Under the pieces are notes generated by a model that was not told the DNA's origin, did not search any database, and saw only the letters and a list, made by a program, of their open reading frames with translations. A stretch of 64,000 bases of DNA, from assembly GCA_040007095.1 (NCBI GenBank), contig JBDTVS010000076.1:69594-133593 (forward strand). The letters are read 5' to 3'. How positions within the stretch are numbered: position 1 is the stretch's first letter; the number at the start of each line of letters is the position of its first letter. The position numbers and the translations under genes are program-made. This document shows, in pieces, positions 33,290 to 40,995 of the stretch. The DNA comes from JBDTVS01 sp040007095 (GTDB lineage Bacteria > Acidobacteriota > Vicinamibacteria > Vicinamibacterales > CAVVIG01).

Positions 33290-35685
33290 CGCGATCGTGG
33301 TTCGTCGCGTGCGCAAGTGTGTCGCTGATGGCGGTCGTGCTTACCGGAGCGGCGCAGTCCGCGGTCCCGCCAACGGCGCAGTATCGGGGGCTTCTCGACC
33401 AGTACTGCGTCACGTGTCACAACGCGCGGCTCAAGTCCGGCGGCCTCGCGCTCGAGAGCGCGTCGCTCGACAATGTGCCCGCGGACGCCCTCGTCTGGGA
33501 AAAGGTCATTCACAAGCTGCGCCTTGGCGCGATGCCGCCGCAGGGGAGGCCCCGCCCGGCCGAGGCCACGACGATCGCGTTCGTCACGGCGCTCGAAACC
33601 AGCCTTGACGCGGCGTCTGCCGCGCATCCGAATCCGGGCCGCGCGCCGATTCACCGCCTCAATCGCGCGGAATACGGGAACGCCATCCGCGACCTGCTCG
33701 ACCTGAGAGTCGACGTCGGCGAACTGCTGCCGGCCGACAGCGCGAGCTATGGGTTCGACAACGTGTCCGACACGCTCAAGATGTCGCCGCTGCTGCTGTC
33801 GCGCTACCTCAGCGCCGCGGAGAAAGTGAGCGCCGTCGCGGTCGGCGATCGCGACACCGGCGAGGAGGCGCTGATCTTCACGGTCCCGAAAGAGGAATCA
33901 CAGGATCAGTACGCCGACGGCATGCCCCTGGGCACGCAGGGCGGAACGCTCATCGAGCACAACTTCCCGCTCGACGCCGACTATGCCTTCAAGGGAGAGC
34001 TGTGGGCGACGTATGCCGGCGGTGCACGCGGCCTCGAAGGGCACGACCAACCCTACTACTTCATCATCAGCATCGACGGCGAAGAAGTCCTGCGCACTCC
34101 ACTCGGTGGCGCACAGGGCAACGATCTTGGCTACCGCACGGCGGGCGGCGCGATCAAGGACGCCAGAGATCGCATGCAGGTTCGGGTGCGGGTCAACGCC
34201 GGTCCCCACCAGGTCGGCTTCGGATTTCTGAGGACGCCGGGCGGCGCCGCGCGGACCCAGGAGAATCTACAGCCGGCTGTTCGCGCGTCCATCGGCGTGT
34301 TCGAGCCGTTCGGCGCGCCAAAGCTGCAGCATGTCTTCATCAGCGGTCCCTTCAATCCCACGGGCCCGGGAGACACGCCAAGCCGACGCCGGATCTTCAG
34401 CTGCAGGCCCGGACGTGAGAGCGATGAAGCGGCGTGCGCGCAGAGGATTCTGTCGTCGCTCGCGCGGAAAGCCTACAGCCGGCCTCTCACCGCCACCGAA
34501 ATGGCGGAGTTGATGACGTTCTACGAGAGCGGCCGCCGCGGGCGGACCTTCGAGAAGGGTATCCAGCTCGCCCTTCCGCGGATTCTTGCGGGCCCTGAGT
34601 TCATCTTCCGCAGCCACCCGGCGCCCGACGGACCTCCGCCCGGAGCGCGCTACCGCGTCAGCGCCGCGGAACTCGCGACCCGGCTGGCACTGTTCCTCTG
34701 GAGCAGCATTCCAGACGACGAGCTCCTCAATCTTGCGGCGGCTGGAACACTCAGCGCGCCCTCCGTGCTCGAGCAACAGGTGCGCCGCATGCTCGCCGAC
34801 GAGCGGGCCAGCGCGCTTGCCGAGAATTTCGCGGGGCAGTGGCTCTACCTTCGCAACCTGCAGCACGCGGCGCCGGACGTCATCGACTTCTCCGACTGGG
34901 ACGACAACTTGCGCCAGGGGTTTGCCAGAGAGACGGCACTCTTCTTCGACAACATCGTCCGCAATGACCGCGGCGTGCTCGAACTCCTGACGGCGGATTA
35001 CACGTTCGTCAACGAGCGCCTCGCGAAGCACTACGGGATCCCCAACGTCTACGGGCCGCGGTTCCGGCGTGTCACCGTGCAGGACGAGAATCGGCGGGGC
35101 CTGTTGGGGCACGGCAGCATCCTGACCGTGACGTCGACCTCCAACCGGACATCTCCCGTCAATCGCGGCAAGTGGGTGCTCGCCGAACTGCTCAACGCGC
35201 CTCCGCCCCCGCCGCCGCCCGGCGTCGATACCAATCTTCCGGCCAGCGGCGAGGGCGGCGCGCCGAAGACCATGCGCGGGTTGATGGAGAAGCACCGGCA
35301 GAGTCAGCCCTGCGCGGGCTGTCATGCCCTGATGGATCCCATCGGTCTGGCGCTCGAGAACTTCGACGGGATCGGCAAATGGCGCACCAGAGATGAAGGC
35401 GCGCCGATTGACGCGTCGGCCGTGTTGTTCAACGGCGACGCCGTCGACGGCCCCGCCAGCCTCCGGCAGGCGCTGTTGAGGCGTTCGGATGTCGTCGTGG
35501 ATACGATGATCCGGAAGCTGATGACGTATGCCCTTGCGCGGGGCGTCGAGTACGGAGATCTTCCCGCCGTTCGTGCGATCAGACGAGACGCCGCCCGGCA
35601 GAACTTCAGGTTTTCGTCGCTCGTGCTGGGCATAGTCAGAAGCGAGCCGTTCCAGATGAAGAGAAAGGCGGAGGACCGTCCATGA
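33286..35685 (+). CDS. PSD-type secreted multi-domain c-type cytochrome (cassette 2)
   Basis: 799 aa from a GTG at 33286 overlapping the upstream TGA (GTGA), with GGAGAG just upstream. Signal peptide, then CVTCH at residues 41-45. DUF1587 is seen as IHRLNRAEYGNAIRDLLDL, followed by a beta-rich region, DUF1592-type ELATRLALFLWSSIPDDELL and LAENFAGQWLYLRNL, DUF1588 GLLGHGSILTVTSTSNRTSPV with CAGCHALMDPIGLALENFD, and DUF1585 LMTYALARGVEYGDLPAVR at the end. Domain order is the same as in the protein at 16757. Both haem motifs are intact. Confidence 0.93.
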   Translation: MTRSWFVACASVSLMAVVLTGAAQSAVPPTAQYRGLLDQYCVTCHNARLKSGGLALESASLDNVPADALVWEKVIHKLRLGAMPPQGRPRPAEATTIAFVTALETSLDAASAAHPNPGRAPIHRLNRAEYGNAIRDLLDLRVDVGELLPADSASYGFDNVSDTLKMSPLLLSRYLSAAEKVSAVAVGDRDTGEEALIFTVPKEESQDQYADGMPLGTQGGTLIEHNFPLDADYAFKGELWATYAGGARGLEGHDQPYYFIISIDGEEVLRTPLGGAQGNDLGYRTAGGAIKDARDRMQVRVRVNAGPHQVGFGFLRTPGGAARTQENLQPAVRASIGVFEPFGAPKLQHVFISGPFNPTGPGDTPSRRRIFSCRPGRESDEAACAQRILSSLARKAYSRPLTATEMAELMTFYESGRRGRTFEKGIQLALPRILAGPEFIFRSHPAPDGPPPGARYRVSAAELATRLALFLWSSIPDDELLNLAAAGTLSAPSVLEQQVRRMLADERASALAENFAGQWLYLRNLQHAAPDVIDFSDWDDNLRQGFARETALFFDNIVRNDRGVLELLTADYTFVNERLAKHYGIPNVYGPRFRRVTVQDENRRGLLGHGSILTVTSTSNRTSPVNRGKWVLAELLNAPPPPPPPGVDTNLPASGEGGAPKTMRGLMEKHRQSQPCAGCHALMDPIGLALENFDGIGKWRTRDEGAPIDASAVLFNGDAVDGPASLRQALLRRSDVVVDTMIRKLMTYALARGVEYGDLPAVRAIRRDAARQNFRFSSLVLGIVRSEPFQMKRKAEDRP

Positions 35686-36998
35686 TCGCGTTGAAGTCTC
35701 ATCTGTCGCGGCGGACGATCCTGCGAGGGATCGGCGCGACGGTCGCGCTGCCGTTTCTCGACGCGATGGTGCCCGCCTTGACGGCACAGCGCCGCACCGC
35801 GGCGGCGACGCCGCTGCGATTCGGCGCCGTCTACTTTCCACACGGCATCAACGCGCCGTGGTGGATTCCTTCAACGGCAGGCCGGGATTTCGAGCTGCCA
35901 CGCGTGCTGAAAGCGCTCGCCCCGTTTCGCGATCAGATGACCGTGGTCAGCGGCCTCGATCAGCCGAACATCTCGATCCACCTGACGGCCAGCGCGTCGT
36001 TTCTGAACGGCGCGCCTCCGAAGAAGACCGAAGCTGAAGACGTGAGCTGCGACGTGACGCTCGATCAGCTCATCGCCGATCGCGTGGCCGGAGACACGCC
36101 GTTCCGTTCGGTGGAGATCGGGACCGAGGACATGAGCGGCTCGATTGGCGCGTGCGAAGGAGGATACAGCTGCATCTACTTCAGCGTGCTGTCGTGGCGC
36201 ACGAGGACGGCCCCGCTGCCGATGGAATTGAATCCGAGGGCGCTGTTCGAACGGATGTTCGGCGACGCGGGATCTTCCGCTGGACGGCTCGAGCGAATGA
36301 AGTACCGCCGCAGCGTGCTCGATTCGATTACGGACGGCGCCAGGCGGATGCACGGGGCGGTCGGCGCACAAGATCGCCAGACGCTCTCCGACTATCTCGA
36401 CAACATTCGAGAGGTTGAACTGCAGATTCAGAACGCCGAGCGGCGCGTCGGCGGCAATCCGGACGTGCCGGAGGCGCCGGCCGGCATCCCGGACTCGTAC
36501 GACGAGCACGTGAAGCTGATGTACGACCTTGCCGTGCTGGCACTGCGCGCCGACCTGACGCGCGTCTTCACCTTCATGGTCTCGCACGAGGGCAGCCAGA
36601 TTCCGTATCCCAACGTCGGTGTCACGGAGGGGCATCACTCCGTCTCGCATCATCGCGACGACCCGGAGCGGATGGAGATGTGGGGACGGATCGGCACCTA
36701 TCACGCGGAGTTGTTCGCGCGTTTTCTCGACAAGCTTCGCTCCGTTCCCGACGGCGATGGGACCCTGCTGGACCACTCGATGCTGTTGTACGGCAGCGGA
36801 CTGAGCAACGCGAACGTCCACGCAAAAAACAACCTACCGTGCCTCGTCGCCGGCGGCGCCAACGGCCGGATCCAGGGGAACCGCCACTTGCAGTATCCTC
36901 GTGCGACTCCGTGGTCGAACCTGCTCGTGTCGCTGGCCCAGAAGGCCGGCCTCGAGGTCGACAGGCTCGGCGTGAGCACGGGACCGCTGGACCTCTAG
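35682..36998 (+). CDS. DUF1552 secreted protein (cassette 2)
   Basis: 438 aa. The ATG at 35682 overlaps the cytochrome stop (ATGA). N-terminal SRRTILRGIGATVALPFLDAM is a Tat-like signal as in the cassette 1 protein. Conserved blocks are YFPHGINAPWWIP, VSGLDQPNISIHLTASASF, RALFERMFGDAGS and MLLYGSGLSNANVHAKNNLPCLVAGGA. It ends the second cassette. No terminator hairpin with a U-tract was seen after it. Confidence 0.92.
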   Translation: MIALKSHLSRRTILRGIGATVALPFLDAMVPALTAQRRTAAATPLRFGAVYFPHGINAPWWIPSTAGRDFELPRVLKALAPFRDQMTVVSGLDQPNISIHLTASASFLNGAPPKKTEAEDVSCDVTLDQLIADRVAGDTPFRSVEIGTEDMSGSIGACEGGYSCIYFSVLSWRTRTAPLPMELNPRALFERMFGDAGSSAGRLERMKYRRSVLDSITDGARRMHGAVGAQDRQTLSDYLDNIREVELQIQNAERRVGGNPDVPEAPAGIPDSYDEHVKLMYDLAVLALRADLTRVFTFMVSHEGSQIPYPNVGVTEGHHSVSHHRDDPERMEMWGRIGTYHAELFARFLDKLRSVPDGDGTLLDHSMLLYGSGLSNANVHAKNNLPCLVAGGANGRIQGNRHLQYPRATPWSNLLVSLAQKAGLEVDRLGVSTGPLDL

Positions 36999-37350
36999 GC
37001 TGACACTGAGCTCGTCATGCGGGTGCCCAGGGTATTTACGCGGCGGGCCGCGCGGCAATTGGAACCATCGCGTTCCGTTGCGGCGGGTGGGATGATGAAC
37101 ACTTCGGCAGAGCGCTCGCAATCTACGACAATCCGGACGATCTGATGGAGCACATCGACAGATCCCCGTTCATGCCGTTCGTTTGACCGCCGCGAAATCG
37201 GGCACCGCATCGAGGTTAGCCTCCGTTTTTTCCTTTTCGCCCTCCCTTCAGTTCCGAGCTGCTACGATAACCGGCTCGGGCGAGACGGCCCACCGGCTTC
37301 AATGGAGCGTGAGCCGCGCCGCTCGGACGTCATGAGCAAGGACCACATAA
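36999..37350. other. Intergenic DNA with a possible gene-end remnant
   Basis: About 350 bp with no intact gene. On the plus strand 37061-37186 reads an open frame of about 41 codons (GTIAFRCGGWDDEHFGRALA, then IYDNPDDLMEH and SPFMPFV, stop) that has real protein-like composition but no start and no recognised family. A pyrimidine-rich tract lies near 37222-37250. Confidence 0.3.
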
Positions 37351-37419
37351 ATGTCGCTCAGCAGTTTCATCCACGGCCATCACGAGGAGATCATCCGCGA
37401 GTTCGCGACCGGGGTGTGA
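37351..37419 (+). pseudogene. Truncated N-terminus resembling RsbRD-type sensor proteins
   Basis: An ATG at 37351 with AAGGA about 9 nt upstream gives only 22 residues (MSLSSFIHGHHEEIIREFA) before a stop. This looks like the helix at the start of RsbRD-N/histidine-kinase proteins (DFI...HREEIIREF). It may be a remnant or a short leader peptide: its stop overlaps the ATG of the CtaG remnant as TGATG. Confidence 0.35.
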
Positions 37420-38190
37420 TGGCGAATCACGTCTTCCAGTCCGTCGTGACTCCGGCCTTCGTCTTCGCCGCGCTCCTCCGAGATGGCGTCGATCGCGGAG
37501 CGATCCGACGTCGTTCAGTTCGTCGCGTGGCCTCAGCGGCAGCGTCGCGGCGGCCGTCGGTGCAACAGTCGTTTGGCGCAGCATGAGCTGTTGATGGTGG
37601 TCGCCGCTCCACTGATGGCGATGAGCGCGCCACTCAACGCGCTGCTGTGGGCGGTCCCCGCACGGATTCGCCGGCCTGCGCTCGAGGCGATCCGTCGTCC
37701 CCCGGTGGCCATTCTGTGGGCGGCCCTGACGGCGCCCGCGACAACGTTTCTCCTGCATGCGCTGGCGCTGTGGATCTGGCTTCTCCCCGTGCTCTACGAC
37801 TATGCGCTCGAGCACGAAGTGCGTGCACGCCTTGCAGCATCTCTGTTTTTTCGGCACGGCGGCGCTGTTCTGGTGGGGAATCTCATACGGGCGGTACGGC
37901 CGCGTCGGCTATGGGGCGGCAGTGGTCTGCGTGTTCGCGACGGCCGTCCACAGTGGCGTCCTCGGCGCGCCGCTCACCTTCGCCCCCCGCGTCTGGCACC
38001 CGCCGTATCTGACGAATCATCCGTCGGGGCTGACACCACTCGAAGATCAACAGCTTGCGGCCTGCTGATGTGGGTGCCTGCCAGCGTGATCTTCGCTGGC
38101 GGTGGCCTGGTGCTCTTCGCCTTGTGGCTGCGCGAATCCGATCGGCGGAGCCGCTACCAGCTGCGTATTTCCATCAATCCCACACCGTGA
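37419..38190 (+). pseudogene. ctaG: Frameshifted caa3-type cytochrome oxidase assembly protein CtaG
   Basis: Pieces of one CtaG-like (caa3_CtaG) membrane protein lie in three frames. About 37570-37815 reads HELLMVVAAPLMAMSAP, ILWAALTAPATTFLLHALAL and WIWLLPVLYDYALEHE. An extra base near 37820 moves it to another frame: HALQHLCFFGTAALFWWG, VFATAVHSGVLGAPLTFAPR and GLTPLEDQQLA. A missing G near 38056 returns it to the first frame: GLLMWVPASVIFAGGGLVLF. The N-terminal third (from ATG 37419) is poorly matched. CtaG helps assemble the CuB site of cytochrome oxidase; this copy would not make an intact protein unless the shifts are sequencing errors. Confidence 0.75.
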
Positions 38191-38220
38191 CCATGATCAC
38201 CACTACGAGCCGGACCGGGC

Positions 38221-38550
38221 TCATCGCCATAGATCGGCCGGGTGAAGACGGGCCGATGGCTCATCGAGCACGTAGACGACGCCGAAGAGATGGGAGGGGA
38301 CCTGCGTCGCGAGCCGCAAGCGTTGGAGCTCGCCTGGCGACAGCGTCGGCGTGCTGCGTTCAATCGTGAGGTAGCCGAGGCCGAGGTCGAGCAGCGCGCG
38401 CCAACGCGCTTCCAGATCTTGAGCGATTCGCTGGACCGGGCAAAATGGCAGCCAGGTTTGATTCCAGACCTGTAAGAGCCCGATGCGGAGGAGAGGCTGT
38501 CCGCGACAAATATCTCGGCAAGAGTATTGCTTGGCTGGAGGTGACGCTTA
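38221..38550 (-). pseudogene. C-terminal fragment of a UvrA-like excinuclease ATPase
   Basis: The minus strand reads one unbroken frame with UvrA hallmarks: a zinc-type CRDICRGQ, LLDLGLGYLTIERSTPTLS, the ABC signature LSPGELQRLRLATQV and the Walker B VVYVLDEPSARLHPADL, then a stop at 38221. Upstream the frame is closed by a stop near 38550. So about 110 codons of the second ATPase domain remain, lacking Walker A and everything after Walker B. It is a decayed piece of a uvrA-type paralogue. It overlaps no other real gene. Confidence 0.7.
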
Positions 38551-38571
38551 CCTGCTGACAAGGATCCTCCA

Positions 38572-39396
38572 ATGAAAACTTTCGAACCACTCGTTCGCTT
38601 CGCGCTTCTTCTTGTTCTTTTCTCCCCGCTCCCATCCTTCGCGCAGTCGCCGACCACGACGCAGCGCGCAGCATCGCAGAGTACGGCGACCGGCACGGTC
38701 GTCTTCGCCGGACCAGCGACGTTCATCCTGCGCACTGAAAACGGAGAATTCGTGGTTTTCGCCATGAATCGTCGGACGGTCCGCCCGCGACCGCTTGTCG
38801 TCGGCAGTCGCGTCAACGTTGAATCAACGCCGGCTGACGATCCCGACGGTGCCAGAACGGCAACCAATGTCACGGTCGGCGCCGGTGCTGATAGTGCAGC
38901 GCCGCGCACCTTCGATGATATTCCGCCCAGCGTCCGCCAGCTCGAGCGGGATGTCGCACGTACCGCACGCAGATATGGCGTTGGTATTCGCGCCGGCGTC
39001 GGCCTCGATCCCGAGTTGGTCTCGGTTGGCGTACACGCCACGTTCGGTCCGATCTTCAGTCGCCGGCTGGCGTTCCGGCCCAACCTGGAGTTCGCGTACG
39101 GGGAGCTGACCTCCCAGGTGTCCGTCAATCTCGAAGGTATTTATCGGCTGTCGGAGACGATGCCGCGAAACCAGTGGTCGCCATATGCAGGCGGCGGCCC
39201 AACGCTCGGTTTCAGTCATCGTGGCTTCTCGACCCAGACGGGCGACAGTCGATCGTTCGACTTCAGCGACCTGAGTTTTAAAGGTGGCCTCAATCTTTTG
39301 GCTGGTGTCGAAAAGCCAAATGGCGTGTTTGTGGAGATGAAGGCAACCGTTTACTCAGATCCGCACCTGCGTGTGCTCTTCGGTGTGACGTTCTGA
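38572..39396 (+). CDS. Outer-membrane beta-barrel protein, unknown function
   Basis: 274 aa, ATG at 38572 after an AAGGAT-type Shine-Dalgarno. Signal peptide (FALLLVLFSPLPSFAQS). Residues about 40-110 are an OB-like small beta domain (GTVVFAGPATFILRTENGEFVVFAM, here a single run described by its ends GTVVFAG and VVFAMNRRTV). Residues 120-274 show alternating hydrophobic beta strands (YGVGIRAGVGLDPELVSVGV, WSPYAGGGPTLGFSHRG) ending in LRVLFGVTF with a terminal Phe, as in outer-membrane barrels. It stands between pseudogene remnants but is intact. Confidence 0.75.
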   Translation: MKTFEPLVRFALLLVLFSPLPSFAQSPTTTQRAASQSTATGTVVFAGPATFILRTENGEFVVFAMNRRTVRPRPLVVGSRVNVESTPADDPDGARTATNVTVGAGADSAAPRTFDDIPPSVRQLERDVARTARRYGVGIRAGVGLDPELVSVGVHATFGPIFSRRLAFRPNLEFAYGELTSQVSVNLEGIYRLSETMPRNQWSPYAGGGPTLGFSHRGFSTQTGDSRSFDFSDLSFKGGLNLLAGVEKPNGVFVEMKATVYSDPHLRVLFGVTF

Positions 39397-39832
39397 CCAC
39401 ATAGTTGCTGTGGCGGAAAGAGTCCAGTACGGTTCTGCGGCGCATTCCGGGACGCCATACCTGCCGGACTCCGTCTTCAGGGCTCGAGCGTTGCGGCTTG
39501 TCGAGCGAGACCGGCGTCGCCGGCTCGCACCGCACGCTCATCCATTCCGTCCGTCTCTAGGTACCCCATGCCTCAAGGGTGTGCATTGAGGTCTCCTGCT
39601 TATGATCTCGCGACTCAGGAGTTTCCCTAATGACCTGTAAGAGGGTGCGGCGAGCGTCCTGGACCAGAACTGGCCGTCAGATGAGGGAAAAGGCACGCTA
39701 TCGTACGCCACCAAGATCATCGCCAAAGATGATTCGATTATTCTCGAGAATTTCGGGACGCAACCCGTGATGTTGAATGAAATTCAATCGGAGAAAGGAA
39801 CCTAGCCCTTTTAACCTAGCCCGGATAATTCA
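39397..39832. other. AT-richer stretch without an intact gene
   Basis: About 435 bp. On the plus strand 39640-39805 an open frame reads LDQNWPSDEGKGTLSYATKI and SIILENFGTQPVMLNEIQ before a stop, like a protein C-terminus whose 5' part is lost. No family was recognised. Base composition is lower in GC than the neighbouring core genes. Confidence 0.3.
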
Positions 39833-40257
39833 GTGCGCCACGAGGGCGCGGAGGACCAGTGGATGGAAGTTCCACCCGAGTAATCGTCGGTTCGACTCGG
39901 TAGCTACCCGCACGGCGGCAGCCGAAGCTGCGGGGACAATGGCTCCCGTCCGGGGAGATTGGCAAGCGCGCAGGCCGTAACGCGAGTAATCCTGGGCAGG
40001 CCTCGAAAGTGAAGATGTCGACGCCGACTCGCCTGAATAACGGGGAAGGCAGGATGTGGAGATTGGCGTGAGCCTGCAGACTCCGGACGACATTCGGCGG
40101 CTTCAACGAACGCTGTACGTCAAAGGCGAAGAACGAGCCGGCGTACCGCTTCTATCTGCTCTACGACGGGCACTCGGGCTCACGTTCTTTCTGGATGCTG
40201 AACGAGTTCAGCCAGCTCTCCGGCCGGACCGCGGATCTGCACACACCCAGCATCGCT
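39833..40257 (+). mobile_element. Remnant of a group II intron with truncated maturase start
   Basis: The stretch begins GTGCGCC at 39833, which fits the GUGYG 5' boundary of group II introns, and continues with a GC-rich structured-looking region. At 40067-40180 the plus strand encodes the typical maturase N-terminus in two frames: LQTPDDIRRLQRTLYVK, then after one extra A the frame AKNEPAYRFYLLYD. After LLYD the reverse transcriptase sequence is replaced by unrelated residues, so the RT core and the 3' half of the intron are missing. It is an inactive fragment. Confidence 0.6.
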
Positions 40258-40341
40258 AGCCGCCACTTCCGCCACCGGGGATTGGCGGAGGCCGAAGATC
40301 AGTATGCAAGTGCGGGGATTAAGAGCGATAAGAACCGCATA

Positions 40342-40376
40342 TTGTGCGGTAATTGTCTGGTATAATCACCGCACAA
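40342..40376 (+). promoter_or_regulatory. Extended -10 promoter inside a 9-bp inverted repeat
   Basis: TTGTGCGGT (40342-40350) and ACCGCACAA (40368-40376) are exact reverse complements with a 17-nt spacer. The spacer contains TGGTATAAT (40358-40366), a perfect extended -10. A protein bound to the repeat would cover the promoter. It lies upstream of the hydrolase remnant. Confidence 0.5.
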
Positions 40377-40419
40377 GTTGCGGCGATAAGGCGATCGTGC
40401 CAATATCGCGAACCGTTGG

Positions 40420-40700
40420 AGTTTTCTCTGGCGAAGCTGATCCTGATTTCAAACTCGGCGGCTATCGACAGGCATGTCGTGTTCATTCATGCGGTCTCAC
40501 ACGACGTCGTCGGCGTGGCTGTCGTCTGGCGAGCCCCCGGAGGTGTGGCCGCGGTGGCTGGCCGAGGACGTTCCAGGACTCGGTGTGTGGAGCATTGAAC
40601 ACGGTTCAGCGCCCAGTCTTTGGCGTGGTCACGCCATGGCGTTGGTCGATCGTACCAACAACATTCTGCCGTTCAGACTGCCGGAACGTACACCGTCTTG
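40420..40700 (+). pseudogene. N-terminal remnant of an alpha/beta-hydrolase (serine esterase-like)
   Basis: One frame reads ISNSAAIDRHVVFIHAVSHD, matching the first strand and oxyanion loop of the family (VVFVHG-type). Near 40510 it shifts to another frame: WLSSGEPPEVWPRWLAEDVP, LGVWSIEHGSAPSLWRGHAM and ALVDRTNNILPF, a sequence pattern I know from predicted esterases linked to effector-associated proteins. The catalytic Ser region is absent. At least one indel and a truncation are needed to explain it. Confidence 0.5.
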
Positions 40701-40840
40701 CAAGACGCGGTTCGAGGAACGCTTACGTTGTTGCTGCAAGAAGACCCTTCACTTGCGGAAGAGGTGCTTCTTTGCCGGCGCGCAGCCGAACGACCACGCG
40801 TCGCGACTGGCGACCGATCTGAGGAGCGGAGATCTTGCCC
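40690..40840 (+). pseudogene. Remnant resembling an effector-associated domain protein
   Basis: In another frame the plus strand reads VLQDAVRGTLTLLLQEDPSL and AEEVLLCRRAAERPRVATGDRS. The helical DP-S-LAEEV segment followed by ATGDRS resembles short conserved repeats I have seen in bacterial predicted NLR/effector-associated proteins. It is a short piece only, not a gene. Confidence 0.3.
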
Positions 40841-40995
40841 TGGCGTCACCCACCGTCAGGGCGCGCACGCTCGCTTGGTGTGGTCGGGTGGAGGACGAAG
40901 CAACGAGAGGCGTTCGCGCCTCTGTGTATCACAGCGGCTGACGCTGATGCCTTACCATCGGCAGACGCTCGGATGGATTGAGGCGGCGCACAGAC

